Position numbers and translations under genes: made by a program. From Pseudoramibacter porci (lineage in GTDB: Bacteria > Bacillota > Clostridia > Eubacteriales > Eubacteriaceae): a DNA stretch of 64,000 nt. This document shows, piece after piece, positions 51,939-61,353 of this stretch. Within the stretch, counting starts at the first letter, position 1; every line of letters starts with the position of its first letter. The stretch covers positions 37,471 through 101,470 of the forward strand of contig NZ_VUMO01000009.1 of assembly GCF_009696145.1 (NCBI RefSeq). The letters run 5' to 3'. The notes under the pieces are model-generated. The model saw only the letters and a program-made list of their open reading frames with translations. It was not told the DNA's origin and made no database searches.

Positions 51939-51967
51939 TTGAAAATTCTATCAAAAAGCGATACAAT
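51939..51967 (+). promoter_or_regulatory. Sigma-A promoter of the purine operon
   Basis: TTGAAA (51939-51944), 17-nt spacer, TACAAT (51962-51967). Transcription would start near 51974, which rules out an ATG at 51891 as the purL start. No purine riboswitch or clear PurBox pair was recognised in the short leader. Confidence 0.8.
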
Positions 51968-52001
51968 AAATGCAAATCTATTGAAAAGGCGGATTTGTAC
52001 A

Positions 52002-55000
52002 TTGATCAAGAGATTTTTCGTTGAAAAGAAAGCTGGATTTAATACAAAATCCAAGGCTCTTCAAATGACTTTCAGAAAGATATTGAATCTGAAAGCACTG
52101 GAGGGGCTTCGCATTGTCAATCGCTACGATATCGAAGCGCTGCCTGATGAGGTGATGCATCAGGTTGTCGATACGATATTCTCCGAACCGAATGTTGACA
52201 ATGTTTATGTCGATGACTTACCGGTTTCAGAGGATGAAAAGGTTTTTGCGATCGAATACCTGCCGGGACAGTACGACCAGCAGGCTGATTTCGCTGTGCA
52301 ATGCGTCCAATTGCTTTCCGGCACACGCCCGACCATTAAAGTCGCGGAGTGCATTGTGCTCAAAGGCAATTTGTCCGACGACGATATTCAAAAAATTAAA
52401 CATTACATGATCAACCCTGTTGACTCGAAAGAGGCAGATCTGGCGCCGCGCACGACGCTGACTGACGTTGTGAAGGAACCTGCGCCTGTTTCGACGATAG
52501 AGGGTTTTATTGTAAAAACCAAAGAAGAACTCGCGGCGTTTAAACAGGAGATGGGATTTGCCATGAGCCAGGCCGATATCGAAATGGTTCAGGCTTATTT
52601 CAGAGATGACGAAAAACGGGATCCAACGGTGACAGAGCTTCGCGTCATCGATACCTATTGGTCGGATCACTGCCGTCACACCACTTTCGCGACGAATCTC
52701 AATGAAATCACCTTTGAAAAGGGCGAAATTAACGACGCAGTTGAACAGGCCTTTGCGGATTACGATTCGACACGGGATATGATTTACGGCGAAGATACGG
52801 ATCGTCCGATTACCCTGATGGATTTGGGGACCATCGGCGCCAAGGATATCCGGGCCAGAGGCCTTTTGCCGGATCTCGACAAATCTGATGAAATCAACGC
52901 GTGCTCAATCAATATCAAGGTGGATCACGACGGACAGGATGAAGACTGGCTTCTGGAATTTAAAAACGAAACCCACAATCACCCGACCGAAATCGAACCT
53001 TTTGGGGGCGCCGCAACCTGTTTGGGCGGCGCGATCCGCGACCCGCTTTCAGGCAGAGCTTACGTCTATCAGGCGATGCGTCTGACCGGCGCGGGCGACG
53101 TGACAGCGCCGTTATCCGAAACCATGGAAGGCAAGCTGCCCCAGAGAAAGATTTCTCAGGAAGCCGCTCAGGGCTATTCGTCGTACGGCAATCAAATCGG
53201 TCTGGCAACAGGTCAGGTTTACGAAGTGCACGACCCGGGATTTTTGGCAAAACGTCTGGAAGTGGGTGCGGTGATCGCTGCGGTTCCGAAGAAAAACGTC
53301 CGGCGGGAAACTCCGGCACCGGGCGATGCAATTCTGCTCATCGGCGGCCGAACAGGGCGTGACGGATGCGGCGGAGCCACGGGCTCATCGAAGGCACACA
53401 ACGTGCACTCCATTCAGGAAGACGGGGCGGAAGTCCAGAAGGGGAATCCAGTCGAAGAACGGAAAATCCAGAGATTGTTCCGCAATCCGGAATTGTCTCA
53501 GATGATCACGCGCTGCAACGACTTCGGCGCCGGCGGCGTTTCAGTGGCCATCGGCGAATTGGCCGACTCTTTGGACATCAATCTGGATTTGGTGCCGAAG
53601 AAATACGAAGGCCTCGACGGAACGGAACTCGCGATTTCGGAATCTCAGGAACGGATGGCCGTCGTCGTCGCGCCGGAAAATGTCGACCGCTTTATCGAAC
53701 TGGGCCACCAGGAAAATCTGGAAGTCACCCATGTGGCCGATGTGACCGATACCGGCAGACTGAAAATGAAATGGCGCGGCCAGACTGTGCTCGATTTGTC
53801 GCGCGAATTTTTAAATACCAATGGGGCCACACAGTACGCGGATGTCTACGTCAGCGAACCTTCAGAGCACAAGACCTTTGAAGCGACTGGGGATATTGCG
53901 GGCCGCACCCTGGCCATGATGGGCGATTTGAATGTCGCCAGCCAAAAAGGGCTGTCCGAAATGTTTGACTCGACCATCGGCGCCGGCACTGTGACGATGC
54001 CTTACGGCGGGAAATACGCCGCCACGCCTCAGGACGGTATGGCGGCAAAGATTCCGGTGGAACACGGCACAACGACGACTTGCTCGATCATGACTTACGG
54101 CTACAATCCGACGCTAGCGGAATGGAGCCCGTTCCATGGCGCAGCCTCCGCTGTGATCGAATCTTTGTCGAAATTGGTCGCCATGGGCGGCGATTTCAGA
54201 AAGGCGCGGCTGTCCTTCCAGGAATATTTCGAACGTCTCGAACAGGATCCGGCCAAATGGGGCCGCCCGTTTGCCGCACTGCTCGGCGCTTTTGAAGCGC
54301 AGAAAGCGATGGGTGTGGCCGCGATCGGCGGCAAGGACTCGATGTCCGGGACCTTTGAAGACATGACGGTTCCGCCGACGCTGATCTCTTTCGCCGTCAC
54401 GGCAGAAAAGGTCGACAACATCGTGACCAACGAATTAAAGGGCGCAGGCCATTATCTGTACCGCTTCCCGATTCAGCGGGACGAAAAGGGATTGATCAAC
54501 TTCGATGCGGCGGCCAAGACCTTTGATACGGTGCACGAGCTCGTCGTCGACGGCAAGGTATTGGCAGCGCGGACCGTTGGCGAAGCCGGCCTGATGGAAA
54601 CCTTGACGAAGATGGCTTTCGGCAATAAAATCGGGGTCGCATTGGATCCGAGCTTGACCGAACAGGCCCTGTTTGACGCAGATCCGGGTACGTTGGTCGT
54701 CGAAACGGCAAAACCGATCGATGCCGGAGAAAAAATCGGCGAAACGCTTTCTGCCGCCGTCATCACAGTCGGCGACGTCAAGATGGATTTGAACGAACTT
54801 CTAACGGCTTATCAGAAACCATTGTGGGACGTCTATCCGGAAACTGTTGAAACCGAAGGCCACGTCGAAGATGTGATGTACAACAAAGGGCCGGTTATTG
54901 CCAGCGCCTCTGAATTTGCCAAGCCGCGCGTCTTCATTCCGGTATTTCCGGGGAACAACTGCGAATACGATTCGGCCCGTGCCTTTGAACGCGCCGGCGC

Positions 55001-55718
55001 GCTCGCCCAGACCATCGTCTTTAAGAATCAGAACGCTCAGGATATCGAAGATTCGATCAACGCGATGGCCGACGCCATCGACAACGCCCAGATGATCATG
55101 CTGCCAGGGGGCTTCTCTGCAGGGGATCAGCCGGACGGTTCCGGGAAATTCATCGCGGCGGTCTTCAGAAATCCGAAAATGACCGAAGCGGTCATGAACC
55201 TGCTCAACAAACGGGACGGTTTGATCCTCGGCATCTGCAACGGATTCCAGGCGTTGATTAAACTCGGCCTCCTGCCGGACGGCAAGATCGAACCGATCAA
55301 GCCGGGAATGCCGACACTGACTTATAATACGATCGGCCGTCATATTTCGGCGATCCCATTGACCAAAGTCGTCTCCAATCTGTCGCCTTGGCTGGCTCAG
55401 GCGGAACTGGGCGGCATTTACCGTGTGCCGATTTCCCACGGTGAAGGGCGTTTTGTCGCCAGCGATGACGTGATTCAGAAGCTGATTGCAAATGGCCAGA
55501 TTGCGACACAATACGTCGACTTCGAGGGCCACGCGACGATGGATGGCGCCTACAATCTGAACGGCTCCGTCTGCGCCGTTGAAGGGGTCACCTCCGCAGA
55601 TGGCAGAATTCTCGGGAAAATGGGCCACTCCGAACGGATCGGCAGCGGATTGTATAAAAATATCCCAGGGGAAAAAGATCAGAAAATCTTTGAATCTGGC
55701 GTGGCGTATTTTAAATAA
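52002..55718 (+). CDS. purL: Phosphoribosylformylglycinamidine synthase, large single-chain form
   Basis: 1238 residues from a TTG at 52002. That start gives the family opening IKRFFVEKKAGFN, lies just past the promoter, and has AAGGCGG 9 nt upstream; an ATG at 51891 lies before the promoter. The chain holds the FGAM-synthase domains (SDHCRHTTF; FKNETHNHPTEIEPFGGAAT) and a C-terminal glutaminase with GICNGFQ (Cys) and HGEGRF (His). It converts FGAR to FGAM using glutamine. First gene of purL-E-M-N-H-D. Confidence 0.93.
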   Translation: MIKRFFVEKKAGFNTKSKALQMTFRKILNLKALEGLRIVNRYDIEALPDEVMHQVVDTIFSEPNVDNVYVDDLPVSEDEKVFAIEYLPGQYDQQADFAVQCVQLLSGTRPTIKVAECIVLKGNLSDDDIQKIKHYMINPVDSKEADLAPRTTLTDVVKEPAPVSTIEGFIVKTKEELAAFKQEMGFAMSQADIEMVQAYFRDDEKRDPTVTELRVIDTYWSDHCRHTTFATNLNEITFEKGEINDAVEQAFADYDSTRDMIYGEDTDRPITLMDLGTIGAKDIRARGLLPDLDKSDEINACSINIKVDHDGQDEDWLLEFKNETHNHPTEIEPFGGAATCLGGAIRDPLSGRAYVYQAMRLTGAGDVTAPLSETMEGKLPQRKISQEAAQGYSSYGNQIGLATGQVYEVHDPGFLAKRLEVGAVIAAVPKKNVRRETPAPGDAILLIGGRTGRDGCGGATGSSKAHNVHSIQEDGAEVQKGNPVEERKIQRLFRNPELSQMITRCNDFGAGGVSVAIGELADSLDINLDLVPKKYEGLDGTELAISESQERMAVVVAPENVDRFIELGHQENLEVTHVADVTDTGRLKMKWRGQTVLDLSREFLNTNGATQYADVYVSEPSEHKTFEATGDIAGRTLAMMGDLNVASQKGLSEMFDSTIGAGTVTMPYGGKYAATPQDGMAAKIPVEHGTTTTCSIMTYGYNPTLAEWSPFHGAASAVIESLSKLVAMGGDFRKARLSFQEYFERLEQDPAKWGRPFAALLGAFEAQKAMGVAAIGGKDSMSGTFEDMTVPPTLISFAVTAEKVDNIVTNELKGAGHYLYRFPIQRDEKGLINFDAAAKTFDTVHELVVDGKVLAARTVGEAGLMETLTKMAFGNKIGVALDPSLTEQALFDADPGTLVVETAKPIDAGEKIGETLSAAVITVGDVKMDLNELLTAYQKPLWDVYPETVETEGHVEDVMYNKGPVIASASEFAKPRVFIPVFPGNNCEYDSARAFERAGALAQTIVFKNQNAQDIEDSINAMADAIDNAQMIMLPGGFSAGDQPDGSGKFIAAVFRNPKMTEAVMNLLNKRDGLILGICNGFQALIKLGLLPDGKIEPIKPGMPTLTYNTIGRHISAIPLTKVVSNLSPWLAQAELGGIYRVPISHGEGRFVASDDVIQKLIANGQIATQYVDFEGHATMDGAYNLNGSVCAVEGVTSADGRILGKMGHSERIGSGLYKNIPGEKDQKIFESGVAYFK

Positions 55719-55753
55719 GCATGCATGCATTGCAGGAAAGAAGGAAATATATT

Positions 55754-56251
55754 ATGGCAAAAGTAGCAGTGATCATGGGAAGCGATTCGGATTTTGATGT
55801 CGTTAAAAAATGTATCGACATGCTGAAAAAATTTGACGTTGAAATTGACGTCCGTGTCATTTCAGCGCACCGCAATCCGCGGGAATTGGCGATTTTCGCT
55901 CAAACCGCCGAAGAAAAGGGCTACGAAGTCATCATTGCGGCGGCCGGTAAGGCGGCACATCTGCCAGGGGTCATTGCAGGCTCTACGCCGCTCCCTGTCA
56001 TTGGGATTCCAATTAAGACATCTCTGGAAGGCGGGATGGACTCATTGTTCTCCATCGTTCAGATGCCAACCGGGATTCCAGTCGCGACGGTGGCGGTTAA
56101 CGGCGCAGCCAACGCAGCCATTTTAGCGGTTCAGATTTTATCCGTTAAATATCCGGAATTGCGCGAAGCGATTAAAGCCTACAAACAGGAACTGGACGAA
56201 GAAGTTAAGACCAAGAATGCCCGCGTCCAGGCGCTTTTAAACGAAGAATAA
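55754..56251 (+). CDS. purE: N5-carboxyaminoimidazole ribonucleotide mutase
   Basis: 165 residues from the ATG at 55754 (GAAGGAA upstream). [17 protein letters not shown] is the PurE opening, with ISAHRNP and [12 protein letters not shown]. Class I PurE normally works with PurK, which is not seen in the cluster, so the direct-carboxylating class II type is possible. 35 bp after purL. Confidence 0.92.
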   Translation: MAKVAVIMGSDSDFDVVKKCIDMLKKFDVEIDVRVISAHRNPRELAIFAQTAEEKGYEVIIAAAGKAAHLPGVIAGSTPLPVIGIPIKTSLEGGMDSLFSIVQMPTGIPVATVAVNGAANAAILAVQILSVKYPELREAIKAYKQELDEEVKTKNARVQALLNEE

Positions 56252-56274
56252 TACACAAAAAGAAAGGAATGTTC

Positions 56275-57303
56275 ATGTCCAAAACGAATGCCTACAAGGA
56301 AGCCGGCGTCGATGTTGAAGCCGGGTACGAGTCGGTTCGTCTGATTCAAAAAGATGTAAAAAGAACGTTCAACCAGTACGTTCTTTCTGAACTGGGAGGA
56401 TTCGGCGGTGTGATCGAGCTGCCGGAAGGGTACAAAAAGCCCTGTCTGATTTCTGGCACTGACGGTGTCGGGACAAAATTGATGATCGCGTTCATGATGG
56501 ATCAGCACAACACAGTGGGGATCGACTGTGTCGCGATGTGTGTCAACGACATCCTTTGCCAGGGAGCGAAGCCCTTGCTGTTCCTCGATTATATTGCCTG
56601 TGGGAAAAATACCCCTGAAAAAATTGCGCAGATCGTCTCCGGCGTGGCCGAAGGATGTGTCCAGGGGGATATGGCGCTGATCGGCGGGGAAACCGCAGAA
56701 ATGCCGGATATGTACGGAACCGATGAATACGATTTGGCCGGTTTTGCGGTTGGCGTCGTTGAAAAAGATCAAATTGTCACCGGACAGTCCATTCAGAAGG
56801 GCGATGTTTTAGTGGGCCTGCCGTCGTCAGGGGTGCACTCCAACGGTTTTTCGCTGGTGCGCAAACTGATTTTCAAGGATCACGACTTGACCGTCGACAC
56901 CTATATCGACGAGCTCGGCGCGACCATCGGTGAAACCCTTCTGACGCCGACGCGGATCTACGTCCACGCGCTGTCGGATCTCATTGTCCCTTACGGCGTC
57001 AGAGGGATGAGCCATATTACAGGCGGCGGGTTCTACGAAAATATTCCGCGGATGATTCCGGACGGATTGTGCGCGAAGGTCGATACTTCTGTGATTGAAC
57101 CGCTGCCGATTTTCGATGTCCTCAAACAATTGGGCGCGGTAGAAGATCACGACATGTACAATACCTTCAACATGGGGATCGGTTTGGTCTGCGCCCTGCC
57201 GCAGGATCAGGCGGACGGATTTGTCAACGCCTTAAAAGAAAAGGGCGAAAAACCAGTCATCCTTGGCGAAGTGACAGAGGGAACGGAAAAAATAGTTTTA
57301 TGA
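56275..57303 (+). CDS. purM: Phosphoribosylformylglycinamidine cyclo-ligase
   Basis: 342 residues from the ATG at 56275 (AAAGGA upstream). [15 protein letters not shown] is the PurM opening, with [13 protein letters not shown] and [11 protein letters not shown]. Closes the imidazole ring, FGAM to AIR. Overlaps purN (ATGA). Confidence 0.93.
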   Translation: MSKTNAYKEAGVDVEAGYESVRLIQKDVKRTFNQYVLSELGGFGGVIELPEGYKKPCLISGTDGVGTKLMIAFMMDQHNTVGIDCVAMCVNDILCQGAKPLLFLDYIACGKNTPEKIAQIVSGVAEGCVQGDMALIGGETAEMPDMYGTDEYDLAGFAVGVVEKDQIVTGQSIQKGDVLVGLPSSGVHSNGFSLVRKLIFKDHDLTVDTYIDELGATIGETLLTPTRIYVHALSDLIVPYGVRGMSHITGGGFYENIPRMIPDGLCAKVDTSVIEPLPIFDVLKQLGAVEDHDMYNTFNMGIGLVCALPQDQADGFVNALKEKGEKPVILGEVTEGTEKIVL

Positions 57304-57926
57304 AACCATTGATGAAAATCGGGGTGCTGGCCAGCGGCGGCGGCACAGACCTGCAGTCTGTCATTGACGGCGTGCACGGCAAGACGGGAGAAATCACCGT
57401 TGTCATTTCGAACAAGTCGGACGCCTTCGCGCTCAAGCGAGCTGAAAAAGCAGGAATTCCGGCTGTTTTTATCGACGAAAAATCCTGTGACGGCGCAGAG
57501 GATTTCAACGCCAAAATCGTTGAGACCCTGAAAAAATACGGCTGCGAGCTCGTCGTTTTGGCCGGCTATTTGAAAATCGTTACGAAAAATTTTGTGGACG
57601 CCTATCCCAACAGGATTGTGAACATTCATCCGGCGTTGATCCCGTCTTTCTGCGGACCGGGATTTTACGGCATGCACGTTCACGAAGCGATTTACGACTA
57701 CGGCTGCAAGGTTTCAGGCTGCACGGTTCATTTTGTCAATGAAGAGGCGGATGCCGGCCCGATTATCGCACAGAAAGCGGTACAGCTCGAAGACAGTGAC
57801 AAGCCGGAAGATATCCAGAAAAAAGTGCTGGCAGAAGAACACCAGATTTTGCCCTGGGTTGTCACGCAAATTTGCCTGGGGCGGGTGCACGTCAATGGTC
57901 GGCGTGTCACGATTGATAAACCATAA
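57300..57926 (+). CDS. purN: Phosphoribosylglycinamide formyltransferase
   Basis: 208 residues. [14 protein letters not shown], the [17 protein letters not shown] folate-site loop, and catalytic HVNEEAD-type segment ([16 protein letters not shown]). Uses 10-formyl-THF to convert GAR to FGAR. It is slightly unusual in having GGTD where most have GGSN. Confidence 0.92.
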   Translation: MKPLMKIGVLASGGGTDLQSVIDGVHGKTGEITVVISNKSDAFALKRAEKAGIPAVFIDEKSCDGAEDFNAKIVETLKKYGCELVVLAGYLKIVTKNFVDAYPNRIVNIHPALIPSFCGPGFYGMHVHEAIYDYGCKVSGCTVHFVNEEADAGPIIAQKAVQLEDSDKPEDIQKKVLAEEHQILPWVVTQICLGRVHVNGRRVTIDKP

Positions 57927-57947
57927 TAATTTAAGGAGGAGTGTAGG

Positions 57948-59501
57948 ATGAGAGCATTGATTTCAGTTTCGGATAAAACGGGGATTGTCGATTTTGCAAA
58001 ACGAATCGCGGCCTGTGGTTGGGATATCATTTCCACAGGAGGGACAGCGAAAGCCCTTCGGGAAGGCGGATTGGATGTCAAGGATGTTTCAGACATCACA
58101 GGCTTTCCTGAATGTTTAGACGGCCGGGTTAAAACCCTGCACCCGCTGATTCACGGCGGCATTTTGAATATTCGCAACAATCCAAAACATCAGGAAGAAT
58201 GTCAAAAACTGGGCATCGAAAATATCGACCTGCTCGTGATCAACCTTTACCCCTTTAAGAAGACGATGCTCAAACCAGGGGTATCTTTCCAGGAATGCAT
58301 CGAAAATATCGATATCGGCGGGCCGACCATGCTGCGCTCTGCGGCAAAGAATTTTAACGACGTCACCGTCGTGGTGGACCCTAAGGATTACGAAACCGTT
58401 CTGACCGAAATCGAACAAAACGGCGGCACCAGCTACGAAACGCGGTATCACCTGGCACTGAAGGTTTTCACCACAACGGCCAATTACGATACGATGATCT
58501 CTGATTTCCTGAGAAAACAGTCGATGGAACAGACCCAGAATAAAGAAGACCTGCTGGCTCAGAATACGGTTACCTTCACCTACGAAAAGGTTCAGGATTT
58601 GCGCTACGGGGAAAACCCGCACCAGAGAGCGTCCTTCTACAGAGAAATTGGGGAAGATAAGGGCACACTCGTCGGTGCCGAACAGCTCCAGGGCAAGGAA
58701 TTGTCTTACAATAACATCAACGATACCAACGGCGCCATCGAAATGCTTAAAGAATACACAGACGAACCGACGATTGTCGCGGTGAAGCACGCCAATCCGT
58801 GCGGCATTGCAAGCGATAAAACCATCGCTGAAGCCTATCATAAGGCGTACGAAGCCGATCCGACGTCGATCTTCGGCGGAATCGTCGCGTCCAATCGGCC
58901 TATTGACAAAGCCACAGCCGATCAGATGGTGAAAATCTTTCTCGAAGTGGTTGTGGCGCCGGATTTCACAGAAGAAGCAAAGGAAGTTTTGGCGGCAAAG
59001 CCCAATCTGCGGTTGCTCAAGCTCGACGATATCCTGTACAGTGACAACGGATTTGAACTTAAGAAAGTCCTCGGCGGCATGTTAGTCACCGAACGGGACA
59101 CCGAGCTTTACAATAAGCTGGAAGTGGTCACCAACCGCAAACCGACGGATAAAGAAATGGAAGATCTGCTCTTTGCGTGGAAAGCGGTCAAGCACACAAA
59201 ATCCAACGCGATTTCAGTCGCCAAAAATAAGTGTCTCGTCGCCAACGGACCGGGACAGGTGAACCGCATCTGGCCGATGGAAAACTGTATCGAACACGGC
59301 GGCGAAAAATGCCAGGGTGCGGTTGTGGCGTCTGACGCTTTCTTCCCATTTGATGACGTCTGCACCGCAGCGGCAAAGGCCGGCATTACTGCGATTATTC
59401 AGCCGGGCGGCTCGATTCGCGACGCCGATTCAATCAAGGTCTGCAATGACAACGACATTGCGATGATCTTTACCGGAATGCGTCATTTCAAACACGCTTA
59501 A
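57948..59501 (+). CDS. purH: Bifunctional AICAR transformylase / IMP cyclohydrolase
   Basis: 517 residues. N-terminal cyclohydrolase [19 protein letters not shown] with [13 protein letters not shown] [17 protein letters not shown]-terminal AICARFT with LRYGENPHQ and KHANPCGIA. Performs the last two steps to IMP. AAGGAGG precedes the ATG. Confidence 0.94.
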   Translation: MRALISVSDKTGIVDFAKRIAACGWDIISTGGTAKALREGGLDVKDVSDITGFPECLDGRVKTLHPLIHGGILNIRNNPKHQEECQKLGIENIDLLVINLYPFKKTMLKPGVSFQECIENIDIGGPTMLRSAAKNFNDVTVVVDPKDYETVLTEIEQNGGTSYETRYHLALKVFTTTANYDTMISDFLRKQSMEQTQNKEDLLAQNTVTFTYEKVQDLRYGENPHQRASFYREIGEDKGTLVGAEQLQGKELSYNNINDTNGAIEMLKEYTDEPTIVAVKHANPCGIASDKTIAEAYHKAYEADPTSIFGGIVASNRPIDKATADQMVKIFLEVVVAPDFTEEAKEVLAAKPNLRLLKLDDILYSDNGFELKKVLGGMLVTERDTELYNKLEVVTNRKPTDKEMEDLLFAWKAVKHTKSNAISVAKNKCLVANGPGQVNRIWPMENCIEHGGEKCQGAVVASDAFFPFDDVCTAAAKAGITAIIQPGGSIRDADSIKVCNDNDIAMIFTGMRHFKHA

Positions 59502-59521
59502 TGAAGGGAGAATCACACCAC

Positions 59522-60778
59522 ATGAAGGTTATGATTGTCGGCAGCGGCGGCAGAGAACACGCCATTGCCTGGAAAGTCAGCCAGAGTCCAAAGGTTGATC
59601 AAATTTACTGCGTGCCGGGAAATGCCGGCATGGCCGATTTGGCAGAGTGCGTTGATATTTCAGTTGAAGATATCGACGGCTGCGTTCAGTTTGCAAAGGA
59701 TAAGGCCGTCGATCTCGTCGTCGTCGGACCGGAAGTGCCGCTGGTTTTAGGGATGGCGGACGCAATGCAGGCGGCGGGCATCCGCGTATTTGGGCCGAAC
59801 AAAAAATGTGCCCAGTTTGAAGGCAGCAAGGCCTTCACGAAAGATTTCCTCATCCGCCACAACATTCCGACCGCACAGTACAAGGAATACCACAGTTACG
59901 ACGATATCGTCAAAGATCTGGGCATCTTTGGCTACCCGATGGTCATCAAAGCCGACGGGCTGGCAGCCGGCAAGGGTGTCGTGATTCCAGAAACGGAAGC
60001 TGATGCCAAGGCGGCGATGAAAGAAATCATGGCGGATAAAAAATTCGGCGAAGCCGGCGACACCGCGGTGATCGAAGAATATCTGACGGGTATTGAAGCG
60101 TCGATTCTCTGCTTCGTTGACGGCAATACCATTGTGCCGATGGAAAGCGCCCGGGACTACAAGCGCGCCTACGACGGCGACAAAGGGCTCAATACCGGCG
60201 GGATGGGCAACGTTTCCCCGAACAAGCTCTTTGACGATCCCGAATTGAATCAGAAAATCCAGGATGAAATTTTGACGCCGATCATCGAAGGTTTTAAAGC
60301 GGATCAGATGGATTTTGTCGGCATTTTGTTCATCGGCCTGATGATCAAAGACGGCCAACCGAAGGTATTGGAATTCAATGTGCGCTTTGGCGATCCGGAA
60401 GCGCAAGTCGTGCTGCCGCGGATGCAGACGGATTTGGTCGACGTCATGGAAGCCTGCATTGACGGCCGATTAGCAGATTGCGACATCAAATGGCGTCCCG
60501 AACACGCCGTGACGGTGGTCATCGCGTCGGGGGGATACCCGGCCAGTTATACCAAAGGATACGAAATCACAGGGCTCGACGACGTCGAAGACTGTGTGGT
60601 CTTCCACGCCGGGACGGCGTTTAAAGACGGTAAAGTTGTCTCCAACGGCGGCCGCGTGCTGGCCGTGACGGCCCTTGGCGATACGACAGAAGCTGCACGT
60701 CAAAAAGTTTACAGCCAGATTGACAAGATTCAGTTCAAGGACTGCTTCCATCGGAACGACATTGCCGTCGATGCGTAG
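59522..60778 (+). CDS. purD: Phosphoribosylamine-glycine ligase
   Basis: 418 residues from the ATG at 59522, where the GARS opening MKVMIVGSGGREHAIAWK begins and GAAGGGAG lies upstream. ATP-grasp motifs follow (KADGLAAGKGV, NVRFGDPEAQ). Joins phosphoribosylamine and glycine. Last gene of the operon, with a terminator 8 bp beyond its stop. Confidence 0.93.
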   Translation: MKVMIVGSGGREHAIAWKVSQSPKVDQIYCVPGNAGMADLAECVDISVEDIDGCVQFAKDKAVDLVVVGPEVPLVLGMADAMQAAGIRVFGPNKKCAQFEGSKAFTKDFLIRHNIPTAQYKEYHSYDDIVKDLGIFGYPMVIKADGLAAGKGVVIPETEADAKAAMKEIMADKKFGEAGDTAVIEEYLTGIEASILCFVDGNTIVPMESARDYKRAYDGDKGLNTGGMGNVSPNKLFDDPELNQKIQDEILTPIIEGFKADQMDFVGILFIGLMIKDGQPKVLEFNVRFGDPEAQVVLPRMQTDLVDVMEACIDGRLADCDIKWRPEHAVTVVIASGGYPASYTKGYEITGLDDVEDCVVFHAGTAFKDGKVVSNGGRVLAVTALGDTTEAARQKVYSQIDKIQFKDCFHRNDIAVDA

Positions 60779-60785
60779 GTAAGGC

Positions 60786-60829
60786 GATCAAGCGGAGGGG
60801 AGAAAGTTGATCCTTCCGCTTGATCTTTT
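60786..60829 (+). terminator. Terminator of the purine operon
   Basis: GATCAAGCGGA (60786-60796) pairs with TCCGCTTGATC (60815-60825), then TTTT. Confidence 0.85.
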
Positions 60830-60862
60830 AAACCGACATTTAAGAAAAATAAAGAGGTCATC

Positions 60863-61204
60863 ATGTCAAAAATACCGACGATTGTTCAAGTTATTCCGCT
60901 GGAAGATTACGTGATTGAAGTTCATTTTCAAAATCAATGCGTTAAACGCTACGATATGCTGCCACTGATCGAGACCGATCCCGAGATTAAGCCGCTTCGG
61001 GATCCGCGCATCTTTAGGGAGGTGCAGGTTTCTTTTCACGACAGACGCCGTTCGATTTATTGGCCAGGTGTCCTCCGTGTCAGTGCCAAAGAAATCTACG
61101 AAGGCGGCTGGATTGAAAAGCTGCCTTCCCGCCAGATGACCGCGTTCAGACGATACGAGGAAATCTGGGGAAAAGCGCTCGAACAATTGGGCCATATGCA
61201 TTAA
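60863..61204 (+). CDS. DUF2442 family protein
   Basis: 113 residues. The N-terminal half (VQVIPLEDYVIEVHFQNQCVKRYDM...LRDPRIFREVQVSF...IYWPG) matches DUF2442, a small beta-rich fold often found with toxin-antitoxin-type partners, though none adjoins here. The last 25 residues form a helix. Function unknown. AGAGG precedes the ATG. Confidence 0.78.
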   Translation: MSKIPTIVQVIPLEDYVIEVHFQNQCVKRYDMLPLIETDPEIKPLRDPRIFREVQVSFHDRRRSIYWPGVLRVSAKEIYEGGWIEKLPSRQMTAFRRYEEIWGKALEQLGHMH

Positions 61205-61227
61205 GATTGAGACAAAGCCACTTGCTT

Positions 61228-61283
61228 TGATCAGCCCCCTGCCGATTTGACGGGGCCGATCACCTGCTGCAGGTGGTTTTTTT
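61228..61283 (+). terminator. Tandem hairpins ending in a T-run, between DUF2442 and metH
   Basis: TGATC and GCCCC (61228-61238, one base between) pair with GGGGC and GATCA (61252-61262). CACCTG (61261-61266) pairs with CAGGTG (61270-61275) and is followed by seven T's. The two hairpins share bases 61261-61262, so they compete; this could be a plain terminator or a switch. Confidence 0.6.
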
Positions 61284-61286
61284 ATA

Positions 61287-61316
61287 TTGCCCTTGAGTTT
61301 AATAGGTTTTTATGAT
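61287..61316 (+). promoter_or_regulatory. Possible promoter of metH
   Basis: TTGCCC (61287-61292), 18-nt spacer, TATGAT (61311-61316), just after the terminator. The remaining leader is too short for a cobalamin riboswitch. Confidence 0.45.
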
Positions 61317-61353
61317 ATTTTGAATTAAATTTTTTAAAGATAAGGATAAAACG

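Noticed and set aside
51891..52001. ATG start giving PurL 37 extra residues
   Set aside because: It lies upstream of the purL promoter, adds residues absent from the family, and the TTG at 52002 has a ribosome site and the right opening.
61205..61353. Cobalamin riboswitch before metH
   Set aside because: The leader is under 150 nt, is filled by a terminator and shows no B12-box context; a true one is about 200 nt.
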